Shown: piece after piece, positions 1-7,956 of the stretch | Position numbering within the stretch: the stretch's first letter is position 1 | Layout: each line of letters begins with the position of its first letter | Assembly (NCBI RefSeq): GCF_000373785.1 | Contig: NZ_KB892380.1 | Span: 114,860-178,859, forward strand | DNA from: Erysipelothrix tonsillarum DSM 14972 | Lineage (GTDB): Bacteria; Bacillota_I; Bacilli_A; Erysipelotrichales; Erysipelotrichaceae | Length of the DNA: 64,000 nucleotides | Reading direction: 5' to 3' | The notes under the pieces: model-generated | Database searches by the model: none | Seen by the model: only the letters and a program-made list of their open reading frames with translations | Told to the model about the DNA's origin: nothing | Made by a program: the position numbers and the translations under genes

Positions 1-645
1 CAACGCATTAATTTTTCCGCGTTTAATATCAAACTCTATTGGTTTTTGATCACGCAATACTTCAACTTTAACAGGAGTACCTTCTTTCCCCATAATTAAT
101 TCTTGGATTTTATCACGTTCAACGGTTTTAATATCAACACCATCGACCTTAGAAAGTACGTCACCAGCTAGTAGACCGGCTCCCTCTGCTGGCGAACCTT
201 TAAAGACACGGGTGATAATATTTGCGCCATTTCCAGCATAGTATTGTACACCGATTCCATCAAAATTCATGTTGATGGATTCATTTAAAGTCTTCATTTC
301 TTCTTGAGTCATGTAGGAGGTATGTTGATCCCCATTTTTTTCAAGCATCCCCTTGATCGCATTATCAATCATCTCTGATTCTGGATGCTCCATATCTGGT
401 TTAAAGTACCAACTTCCAAGCAAATCACGATAGACACGTTCAAAACGTTCTACCCCTGCGTGTGCATCGGTTGGACCTGCCGCAATGTTAGAAATTTTAT
501 TAAATTGCGTACCAATTAAAAATGCTACAATCACTATAATGATTATTTTAAAAGCTTTTCGACGTTTCTGTTGATCTTTTGCTATTTCATCGGGCCAACG
601 ATGGCGTTCGAGTTTTATACTTACTTTTTGATCTTTATCTTTCAA
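1..645 (-). CDS. S41 C-terminal processing protease, N-terminal part (cut by window edge)
   Basis: Membrane-anchored serine protease of the CtpA/CtpB (S41) family, acting outside the membrane. The visible 215 residues have a basic cytoplasmic N-terminus, one membrane segment at about 32-48, the helical N-terminal region of S41 proteases, and a PDZ domain at about 125-205 with the groove-like stretch NFDGIGVQYY. The catalytic Ser/Lys region lies beyond base 1. I chose the TTG at 645 because it follows GAGGTGATTTCA, a good ribosome binding site, and no upstream ATG fits. In Firmicutes a ctpB-type gene commonly lies downstream of ftsEX and a CwlO-like hydrolase, as here, although a plus-strand gene now intervenes. 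Confidence 0.88.
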   Translation of the reverse strand, partial: MKDKDQKVSIKLERHRWPDEIAKDQQKRRKAFKIIIIVIVAFLIGTQFNKISNIAAGPTDAHAGVERFERVYRDLLGSWYFKPDMEHPESEMIDNAIKGMLEKNGDQHTSYMTQEEMKTLNESINMNFDGIGVQYYAGNGANIITRVFKGSPAEGAGLLAGDVLSKVDGVDIKTVERDKIQELIMGKEGTPVKVEVLRDQKPIEFDIKRGKINAL

Positions 646-803
646 TGAAATCACCTCAATATGGTTCTAGTTTATCATAGTCTAGGCAATGAGCGGTAAT
701 ATAGACCGTGATAAAAATATAATCTAATAATATCCTAGCACATGGACATGAGAATTCAATGTTATAATATTAATAATCACAAATTAATCACGGAGGATTA
801 TAT

Positions 804-1385
804 ATGAAACGGATAGCAGTATATTGCGGATCTAAGATGCCCGAACAAGAAATTTATCGAAGCGAAGCGATTGCCCTCGCGACCTATTTTGTCGAACATG
901 ACATTCAACTCATTTACGGTGGTGCACAAGTAGGTATAATGGGGGTTATTGCTGATACGATGCTTAATCTGGGTGGATATGTTATCGGTGTTATGCCGAA
1001 AGTGCTCGCAGATAAAGAAATCTTGCATCAGGGACTTTCAGAAAGTATTATTGTTAATGATATGCATGAGCGTAAAGCACTCATGATGGATTTAGCTGAT
1101 GGTTTTATTGCTTTTCCAGGTGGATGTGGAACGATGGAAGAAATTTTTGAGGTTATTACATGGAATCAAATTGGAATCCATCATAAACCCTACGGTTTCT
1201 TGAATCTTGATCACTATTACGATGGTATTCAATCTTATTTAAATCATGCCGCAGAAGTTGGGTTTTCCACAAAAGAACAAATTGATCGCATCATTTTCGA
1301 AACTACATTTGAAGGTTATATGAAGCGCATGAATCAACAGTTGGATATGCTTCTTTCTTTAACCAATCCAAACGACATCAATTAA
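804..1385 (+). CDS. LOG family protein (nucleoside 5'-monophosphate phosphoribohydrolase type)
   Basis: A 193-residue Rossmann-fold protein of the LOG (lysine decarboxylase-like, TIGR00730) family. Known members release the base from cytokinin-type nucleotides or other nucleoside monophosphates; they are not lysine decarboxylases. The signature PGGCGTMEE is at residues 105-113, preceded by ERKALM at 89-94 with the conserved Arg/Lys, and a glycine-rich YGGAQVGIMG near the N-terminus. The start at 804 follows CGGAGG with good spacing. It is a lone plus-strand gene between two minus-strand genes and is closed by a terminator just after its stop. The actual substrate cannot be read from the sequence. 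Confidence 0.9.
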   Translation: MKRIAVYCGSKMPEQEIYRSEAIALATYFVEHDIQLIYGGAQVGIMGVIADTMLNLGGYVIGVMPKVLADKEILHQGLSESIIVNDMHERKALMMDLADGFIAFPGGCGTMEEIFEVITWNQIGIHHKPYGFLNLDHYYDGIQSYLNHAAEVGFSTKEQIDRIIFETTFEGYMKRMNQQLDMLLSLTNPNDIN

Positions 1386-1392
1386 ATCTATA

Positions 1393-1429
1393 AAAAAAAC
1401 TGAATCTTTTCTAAGACTCAGTTTTTTTG
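1393..1429. terminator. Bidirectional rho-independent terminator between LOG gene and M23 gene
   Basis: A 10-bp hairpin (ACTGAATCTT pairing with AAGACTCAGT, one G-U) is flanked by A and T runs on both sides, so it can end both the plus-strand LOG gene and the minus-strand M23 gene that converge on it. Confidence 0.85.
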
Positions 1430-1434
1430 TCTAA

Positions 1435-2907
1435 TTAGTAAAGGCCTAATGTAGATTGTGGATGTAATCGGCACGGAACACCATATCCTTGGTCGCATCT
1501 ACGTCCACCACTACTTGCAGAACCGGTACCAAAGTTCATAGTACTATTCTCTGCCCACAGACTCCATGCATCATAAATTGTGCCTCCACCCATATTTATT
1601 GTTTCAATATGTAGGTGAGGTCCTGTCGAGGCACCCGTATTGCCTGTAAGCCCTAATACATCACCCGGATAGACAATTTGACCTGAACCGACATAAACCG
1701 TATTCAAATGGGCAAATAATATTCCGTAGTTTTGTCCGTTAACATGAACCAAGTATGATACGTAGTTTCCATAACCACCACCGCAACTCCAATCACCTTC
1801 GGAGCAACCAGAATTTGTAGCGACAACCATACCGGTTCCTACCGAACGGGCATTATTTCCATAATAAACTTCTAAATCAACACCCATGTGAGGTGATCCC
1901 CATTCATAGGCCCAAACGCTGTTTCCAACACGATAGACGCCTGCATCTAATGGTAAAGAAAAACCGCTTGTTGAACCACCACCATTGGAGCCCCCGTTCG
2001 AACCACCATTTGAACCACCGCCATCATTATTGGATTCTTCGCCCGATGATTCGCCGCCTGACGATTCGCCACCTGATGATTCATTTCCGGATTCTTCAGA
2101 ACCCGAATTATTATTTTGTTGAGAATTAGCTAATTCATTGGCCAATTTTTCGGCTAGTTCTTTAATTCTTCCCTCATGATCCGCATTAACATACTTAATT
2201 TCTTCGAGTTGATCTTGTAGTTCCGCTTCTTGTTTTTGAAGTTCTTTTACAATTTCTTCAACATGTTTTTCATAGACTTTAGCCGTCTGTTTTTGTAATT
2301 CGATATCTTCTTTATGTAATTTAATTTCTTCACGTTCGACTTCTTGAAGTTTTTTATCTGCTTCAAGTTCGAGTTTAATTTCATATATCGAGCGAACCAA
2401 TTCTTCGTTATAACGCTTGATTGAACTCAATACTTCAAAGCGTCTAACAATCTGTGAAAAATCTTCTCCAGTCATCATAAATTCAAAATAACCGTTCACC
2501 CGTGTAGCAGATTGTGCATTAAGCATATATGACTTAACCTTAACATCCGTCTCATCAATCTTTGCTTGGCGTTCATCAATTGACTTTTGTAATTGAACAA
2601 TTTGCGCTTCCGATACAAGAATTTCACCCTCGATTTCGGCAATTTTCGCATCCAACGTAGCGATTTGTTCTTTATAACCATCTAAATTTTTCATTTCTTC
2701 ACTTAGATTCGCCTTGATATCTTTTTGTGAACCTTCAAGTGCACTCAATTTTTTCTTATTTTCTTCAATTTCTGCTCGTCGTCGTTCTTGCTCTTTTGTT
2801 TCATCTGATGTTGCAAATACCGTTGTTCCAAGTGCTGGCGTTATTGCACCACCAAAGACAACCAATGCAAGAAAGATACACAGTCCATTTTTGATTATTT
2901 TTTTCAT
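1435..2907 (-). CDS. CwlO-like coiled-coil M23 murein endopeptidase (first of tandem pair)
   Basis: Secreted cell-wall hydrolase, 490 residues. The layout is a signal peptide (about 1-32, likely cut after VFA), a long charged coiled coil (about 35-262), a Ser/Gly/Glu-rich linker (265-315) and a C-terminal M23/LytM domain. Zinc and catalytic residues are visible as H340/D344 (HMGVD), H400, and H431/H433 (HLH), so the enzyme looks active. Two cysteine pairs stand out: C368/C375 inside the M23 domain and C471/C479 in a C-terminal tail that resembles the next gene. Upstream coiled coils of this type are the part that FtsEX activates in CwlO/PcsB/EnvC systems, and ftsX and ftsE lie just upstream. 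Start ATG follows AGGAGTGAT. Confidence 0.9.
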   Translation of the reverse strand: MKKIIKNGLCIFLALVVFGGAITPALGTTVFATSDETKEQERRRAEIEENKKKLSALEGSQKDIKANLSEEMKNLDGYKEQIATLDAKIAEIEGEILVSEAQIVQLQKSIDERQAKIDETDVKVKSYMLNAQSATRVNGYFEFMMTGEDFSQIVRRFEVLSSIKRYNEELVRSIYEIKLELEADKKLQEVEREEIKLHKEDIELQKQTAKVYEKHVEEIVKELQKQEAELQDQLEEIKYVNADHEGRIKELAEKLANELANSQQNNNSGSEESGNESSGGESSGGESSGEESNNDGGGSNGGSNGGSNGGGSTSGFSLPLDAGVYRVGNSVWAYEWGSPHMGVDLEVYYGNNARSVGTGMVVATNSGCSEGDWSCGGGYGNYVSYLVHVNGQNYGILFAHLNTVYVGSGQIVYPGDVLGLTGNTGASTGPHLHIETINMGGGTIYDAWSLWAENSTMNFGTGSASSGGRRCDQGYGVPCRLHPQSTLGLY

Positions 2908-3011
2908 ACAATCACTCCTATTTCGTAATAGTACAGAACTATGAAAGATTCATAGACGAGTAGGGTACAAGGCAAAGAAAGTACAAATTATTATTTGTAC
3001 TCTTTTTATTA

Positions 3012-4316
3012 TTAAATTCCCAATGTTTGACGTGGATACAAGCGACATGGTACACCATATCCTTGATCACAACGTCTCCCTCCATAGGAAGCAGGACCAG
3101 TCCCGAATTGTGGGTCTCCATTCCAACGATTCCAAGCATCTAAAATTGTTCCCGGTCCCATGTCAATCGTTTCAACATGTAAATGTGGTCCAGTTGAAGC
3201 TCCTGTATTTCCCGAATATCCGATTAATGCTCCCGCAGAAACCACTTGATTTCTCGACACGGATACACTTGATAAATGGGCCGAAACAATTCCATAGTTA
3301 TGTCCACCTACGTTTACAAGATAAGAGATGTAGTTTCCATAACCACCACCACAACTCCAATTTCCCTCATAACAGCCCGAGTTCGTTGATACTATTAGAC
3401 CGTTTCCAACCGCAAACACGGATGTACCACGATTAACACCTAAATCCACGCCAGCGTGAGCACTTCCACCGTACTCAGGGGGATATTGCCACACATCAGC
3501 GGTTACATCAAACGAGCCTGAAGGAAGCGGTAATGTAAATCCATTACCGCCTGTTCCAGGAGTAGATGGAATTTGCATTTGTTTAATCTTTTCTGCATCT
3601 GCTTTATTTTTATCGTTGATGGTTGCAATTTGCTCTTGCGCTTCCTTCTCTTTTTGATGAAGTTCCGTAATAACAATACGCACTCGCTCTTCGAGAAGTT
3701 TCGCTTCTTCTTTTTGAATTTCAGTTGCTTCTTTGCGCAAAACAATCGCTTGTTTTTCTTCTTCTTGTTTAGCTTTATCCGCTTCGAGTTCCGCTTTCAC
3801 TTCATTCATTTCACGGATAAGGTCTTCGTTATATCGTTTAATTGCACCCATACCTTCAAGGCGTCGAATCATCTCTGCAAAGTCTTCAGCACCCATAACA
3901 AACTCAAAATAACCATTTACACGAGAGGATGACTGGGCATTTACCATATAACCCTTTACTTTTTCTTCTGTTTCTGTAATTTTCTTTTCACGTTCTTCAA
4001 TGCTGACTTGAAGGCGTTTAATTTCTTCTTCTGAAGTTGCAATCGCAGTCTTCATTGAGGCAATTTCTGCTTCAAGATTTTTAATTTGTTCACGATACTC
4101 GTCCAACTTAGCGACTTCTTCAGAAAGTTGTTCTTTTATATTAGCTTGTTTTGATTGTTGCTCTTTAAGTTCTTTTTCTCTTTGTGCAATATTATTGTTG
4201 AGAGATTCGATATCTTCAGCATGGATTGGAACCGCAACAAAAACGGGTGCCAGTACTCCAGCAAGCATTAAGACAACTACTAATATAATAATTAAATTTC
4301 TGAAGAATTTTTTCAT
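3012..4316 (-). CDS. CwlO-like coiled-coil M23 murein endopeptidase (second of pair, coupled to ftsX)
   Basis: Paralogue of the following gene, 434 residues: signal peptide (about 1-33), coiled coil (about 34-245), a short proline/glycine linker and an M23 domain. Catalytic and zinc ligands are H287/D291, H347 and H378/H380; the cysteine pairs are C315/C322 and C416/C424. The start is taken at ATG 4316 because it overlaps the ftsX stop as ATGA and sits 6 bases after AAGGTGG; an upstream GTG at 4325 would lie inside that ribosome binding site. Tight coupling to ftsX strongly suggests it is the hydrolase that FtsEX controls at the septum or side wall. The linker is much shorter than in its paralogue. 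Confidence 0.92.
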   Translation of the reverse strand: MKKFFRNLIIILVVVLMLAGVLAPVFVAVPIHAEDIESLNNNIAQREKELKEQQSKQANIKEQLSEEVAKLDEYREQIKNLEAEIASMKTAIATSEEEIKRLQVSIEEREKKITETEEKVKGYMVNAQSSSRVNGYFEFVMGAEDFAEMIRRLEGMGAIKRYNEDLIREMNEVKAELEADKAKQEEEKQAIVLRKEATEIQKEEAKLLEERVRIVITELHQKEKEAQEQIATINDKNKADAEKIKQMQIPSTPGTGGNGFTLPLPSGSFDVTADVWQYPPEYGGSAHAGVDLGVNRGTSVFAVGNGLIVSTNSGCYEGNWSCGGGYGNYISYLVNVGGHNYGIVSAHLSSVSVSRNQVVSAGALIGYSGNTGASTGPHLHVETIDMGPGTILDAWNRWNGDPQFGTGPASYGGRRCDQGYGVPCRLYPRQTLGI

Positions 4317-5218
4317 CGTGACCACCTTAAGAATTTACCCACTGAGAACACACTTCCCAACGCTCCTACAACGATCCCTATAAGTGCTAGAATCCCTGAT
4401 ATTTGAAGTGATAATGGATAGACTGGCACCAATTTAAACATTTGTGATATTAAAACACCACCTGTTGCTTGATATAAATATTGATATCCAAATATCGATA
4501 TAATAATAGGAATGACTGAACCCAGTAATCCAATAACCATACCTTCGATAATAAACGGCCAACGGATATACCAATTGGTAGCTCCTACCGTTCTCATAAT
4601 ACTGATTTCTTTACGACGGGAATGGATGGATACGCGAATCGTATTTGAAATTAAGAACACCGCAATAACTGCAAGTGTGATGACAATAATGAAACCGACA
4701 TTACGTACTTGCTCTAACATTCCAAGGAAATCTGTTGTACCACTTCCACCATAACTTGTTTTATAAACACCTTCTATTTTAGCAATTTTATTCGATAAAT
4801 CTTTGATTTCATCACCCGACTTCGCATTGATTAAAAATGCATTTAACATCGGATTATTTTCACCGCGATAGCCTCCATAAAGACTTTCTGCGTCTTCGGA
4901 ATCATTAGCTCTAATAAAAGCATCAAGTTCATTTTCTTTAGAAGAGAACTTAACGTCTAAAACTTCAGGCAATTGTTCGATTTGTTTTTGTATTTCATTA
5001 ATTTGTGACTTTTCTTCAAAATCATTAGATATTTGCGCATGAATCTGCACACTTTGTTCCATTGATTTTGTAATCGTACTAATGTTAACACTTAAGAATA
5101 AGAATATAGACATTAATAAGAGCGTCACGGTTACTGATGAAATACTGGATAATGATAATGCAAAGTGTCGTGTAACACCTGTAAAACCATCTTTGATATG
5201 ACGCCAGACTCTACCCAT
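4313..5218 (-). CDS. ftsX: Cell division ABC transporter permease FtsX
   Basis: Membrane subunit of the FtsEX complex, 301 residues, the usual size. One membrane segment near residues 20-45 is followed by an extracellular domain of about 120 residues, then three more membrane segments carrying the typical EISIMRTVGATNWYIR stretch just after the second segment. FtsX passes ATP-driven movement from FtsE to a periplasmic or wall hydrolase rather than transporting a substrate. It overlaps ftsE by 8 bases at its 5' end and the M23 gene by 4 bases at its 3' end, so the three are translationally coupled. Confidence 0.95.
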   Translation of the reverse strand: MGRVWRHIKDGFTGVTRHFALSLSSISSVTVTLLLMSIFLFLSVNISTITKSMEQSVQIHAQISNDFEEKSQINEIQKQIEQLPEVLDVKFSSKENELDAFIRANDSEDAESLYGGYRGENNPMLNAFLINAKSGDEIKDLSNKIAKIEGVYKTSYGGSGTTDFLGMLEQVRNVGFIIVITLAVIAVFLISNTIRVSIHSRRKEISIMRTVGATNWYIRWPFIIEGMVIGLLGSVIPIIISIFGYQYLYQATGGVLISQMFKLVPVYPLSLQISGILALIGIVVGALGSVFSVGKFLRWSR

Positions 5219-5900
5219 GGTTGATATATCCTCCCGCAGTCAAATCCGCAACCAAATGACCTTCATCTAAGGCAATCGTCCGCTTTTTGTTTTTATTTAC
5301 AATTTCAACATCGTGTGTGACCATTACGACTGTTGTTGCTTCTTCTTGATTAATTCGTTCCAATAATTGGATAATTTCTGTCGATTTATCAGGATCAAGA
5401 TTTCCTGTAGGCTCATCACAAATTAAAACTTTAGGTCGATTCGCAATCGCGCGACCTATCGCAACACGTTGTTGTTGCCCACCCGACAATTCATTTGGAT
5501 ATGCATTTGCTTTTTCTGTTAAGTCTACAAGTCTTAACACTTCACGTACGCGTTTTCGAAGTTCAATACGAGGTGTATTAACAACTTCCAATGCAAACGC
5601 AATATTCTCAAATACTGTTTTACGTTCTAATAATTTAAAGTCCTGAAATACTACACCAATGTGACGTCTATAGAGCGGCACTTTTGAGTGCTTCAATTTA
5701 CCAACATTAAATTTCCCAACTTTTACAGTTCCTTTAGTAGGTATTTCTTCACCATTTAATAAGCGAATCATTGTTGATTTTCCTGAACCTGTCGGCCCAA
5801 TAATATAGACGAATTCGCCTTGTTCAATTCCAAGATTAATATTATAGAGCGCGTTAACACCGTTTTTATACTGTTTTGATACATTTTCGAAATATAGCAT
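5211..5900 (-). CDS. ftsE: Cell division ATP-binding protein FtsE
   Basis: ABC ATPase partner of FtsX, 229 residues. Walker A is GPTGSGKST (residues about 35-43), the Q-loop lies in VFQDFKLL, the signature motif is LSGGQQQRVAIGRA, and Walker B is VLICDEPTGNLD. It hydrolyses ATP in the cytoplasm to drive FtsX. It is the first gene of the ftsE-ftsX-M23-M23 cluster; start ATG follows AGGAGTGAGT upstream. The gene order prfB-yitT-like-ftsE-ftsX is close to that of other Firmicutes, with the yitT-like gene inserted. Confidence 0.96.
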   Translation of the reverse strand: MLYFENVSKQYKNGVNALYNINLGIEQGEFVYIIGPTGSGKSTMIRLLNGEEIPTKGTVKVGKFNVGKLKHSKVPLYRRHIGVVFQDFKLLERKTVFENIAFALEVVNTPRIELRKRVREVLRLVDLTEKANAYPNELSGGQQQRVAIGRAIANRPKVLICDEPTGNLDPDKSTEIIQLLERINQEEATTVVMVTHDVEIVNKNKKRTIALDEGHLVADLTAGGYINHG

Positions 5901-5975
5901 CGATCAACTCACTCCTTTTGTCATGTGTTATTATATCACACTGTTTATGACCGTAATGTGAAAAACTATGGTAGG

Positions 5976-6830
5976 CTATGTGATTGGAGCCTTCATAAAC
6001 CCTCTTCCATGCACTTCCGTAGCATCTGATACAATCAGGAAGGCATTGGGATCAACCTCTTTTACAAGGCGTTCTAATTCTACATATTGGTCTTTCATTA
6101 ATACCGTTAGAATAATCTCTCGTGATTCATTCGTGTACCCGCCAGTGGCCGGAATCCGAGTTGACCCGCGATCAATCATTGTATGAATACGATCTAATAC
6201 TTCATTAACTTCATTCGTAATGATAAATACTTGTTTTGCTTGTTCACCAGAAATCATTTGAACTTTATCGATCGCCACCGCTGAAGTAAAAATCGATAGG
6301 AAACCAATGAGTACATTATTCAGTCCATAACTCTTCAACCCTAAAAGCACTGTGACTGTGTCAATAAGGGCAATCCAAACTGAAACCTTAATTCCCGTAT
6401 ATTTCGAAAGAATTAATGGTGGTATATCCATACCCCCTGTACTTGCTCCAGTTCTAAATGTTAGACCTAAGCCAATTCCCATTAATGCGCCACCAAAGAT
6501 GGAGGCAAGAATCGGATCAATTTCTGGAGCATAGCCAATTGCCGAGAGAATATTTATCAGTAACGGCGATAATATTGTACTCGCTAGTGTTTTAATTGCA
6601 AATCTTTTTCCAAGGAAAAAAAGTCCTAGTAAAAATGATGTTCCATAAATTATATTTATCATCAATTCTTTTTCAATCCCTAAAAATGGGTAAAGCGCAA
6701 CGGATACACCCGATACGCCCCCAGAAAGAATATTGTTTGGTAGTATAAAAAATGTTACAGCTATTGCTAGTACGAAGTTCCCTAAAAGTAAAAATAGCAA
6801 ATCGCTTAAATGTTCTTTTATACGGTCCAT
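5976..6830 (-). CDS. YitT family membrane protein (DUF161/DUF2179)
   Basis: A 284-residue membrane protein of the YitT family. About five hydrophobic segments fill residues 10-190 (including FVLAIAVTFFILPNNILSGGVSGV, of which the NNILSGG turn is typical), followed by a soluble C-terminal domain of about 90 residues of the DUF2179 type. The family has no settled function; transport or ligand sensing has been suggested for relatives. It starts one base after the prfB stop region and precedes ftsE by about 75 bases, so it may be co-transcribed with prfB. Confidence 0.88.
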   Translation of the reverse strand: MDRIKEHLSDLLFLLLGNFVLAIAVTFFILPNNILSGGVSGVSVALYPFLGIEKELMINIIYGTSFLLGLFFLGKRFAIKTLASTILSPLLINILSAIGYAPEIDPILASIFGGALMGIGLGLTFRTGASTGGMDIPPLILSKYTGIKVSVWIALIDTVTVLLGLKSYGLNNVLIGFLSIFTSAVAIDKVQMISGEQAKQVFIITNEVNEVLDRIHTMIDRGSTRIPATGGYTNESREIILTVLMKDQYVELERLVKEVDPNAFLIVSDATEVHGRGFMKAPIT

Positions 6831-6831
6831 T

Positions 6832-7936
6832 TTATACTCCTACATTCATTTTTAGAAATGCTTCAATAAAATCATCAATGTCCCCATCTAAAACATCACC
6901 ATATTGGCTTGTTTCATGTTTGGTACGATGATCTTTAACCATTGTGTAAGGATGAGCAACATAAGAGCGTATTTGTGAACCCCACTCAATAAGTTTGTGT
7001 TCTCCTTTTATTGCAGCGAGCTGCGCTTGTTTTTCTTCAATCTCGCGTTGATACAATTTACTCTTTAACATCATGAGCGCTTCTTCTCTATTTTGAAGTT
7101 GGCTTCGACCTGCTTGACATGTAACCACAATGCCCGTTTTTTTATGTGTTATACGAACTGCAGAGTCGGTCTTATTGACGTGTTGACCTCCAGCGCCAGT
7201 GGCACGCATTGTGTCCACATCGATGTCCTCAGGTAGAATTGTTATTTCAATGCTGTCATCAAATTCTGGTGCTACATCCACAGAGGCAAATGACGTATGA
7301 CGACGCCCAGATGAATCAAATGGACTAATTCGTACAAGTCTATGAACCCCTTTTTCTGCTTTGAGATATCCATATGCAAACATACCTGATACAGAGAATG
7401 AAACAGACTTCAGTCCAGCCTCATCTCCGTCCAGATAGTTCAACACACTGATTTTATAACCATGATCTTGCGCCCATCGTGTATACATACGATAAAGCAT
7501 TTCCGCAAAATCTTGACTTTCTGTTCCTCCAGCGCCGGGATGAATCTCGACAATCGCATTTTTTTGATCATAATCGTGGCTTAAAAGCACAAGAACTGAA
7601 TACGATTCCATTTCTTTTTGAATATCTTTTACTTCAGATTCAAGAGATGCTTGAAATTCTTCATCTGACTCTTCTTTTAGCAGCATAATACTATCAGAAC
7701 ACGATTCTAATCTTTCTAGCAAATCATGATGAGTCTCAACGACTTTTTTTAATTGATTCAGCTTTTGAATATGTTGTGAACTGTGTCGATGGTCATCCCA
7801 AAAACCATCCACAACCATTTCGGCTTCTAGTTCTTTGATTTGAGCTTCTTTTTGAGCCAAGTCAAAGTGAATCACCAAGTGCTTTCAAATCAGTTGTTGT
7901 TGTATCAACAATCTGTGCTATTTCAAATAATTCCAT
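6832..7936 (-). CDS. prfB: Peptide chain release factor 2, with programmed +1 frameshift
   Basis: RF2 ends translation at UGA and UAA. The gene is read as 7936-7865 followed by 7863-6832, giving 367 residues, the usual RF2 length. Frame 0 starts at ATG 7936 after GGGTGAT and reads 24 codons to CTT, then an in-frame TGA (7864-7862) in the site CTTTGAC, identical to the E. coli slip site; a +1 shift gives Asp and continues. A GGTGAT Shine-Dalgarno-like stretch lies just before the slip site. The main part has SPF (ISPFDSSGRR), the stop-codon reading motif of RF2, and GAGGQHVNKTDSAVRITH with the GGQ that triggers peptide release. The autoregulation is standard for prfB: low RF2 favours the shift. 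Confidence 0.96.
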
Positions 7937-7956
7937 CGTATCACCCTATCTATTTT

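Noticed and set aside
3573-3932. 119-residue plus-strand frame rich in Phe and Arg
   Set aside because: It is the reverse of a Lys/Glu-rich coiled coil; such shadows are expected to be Phe-rich and are not genes.
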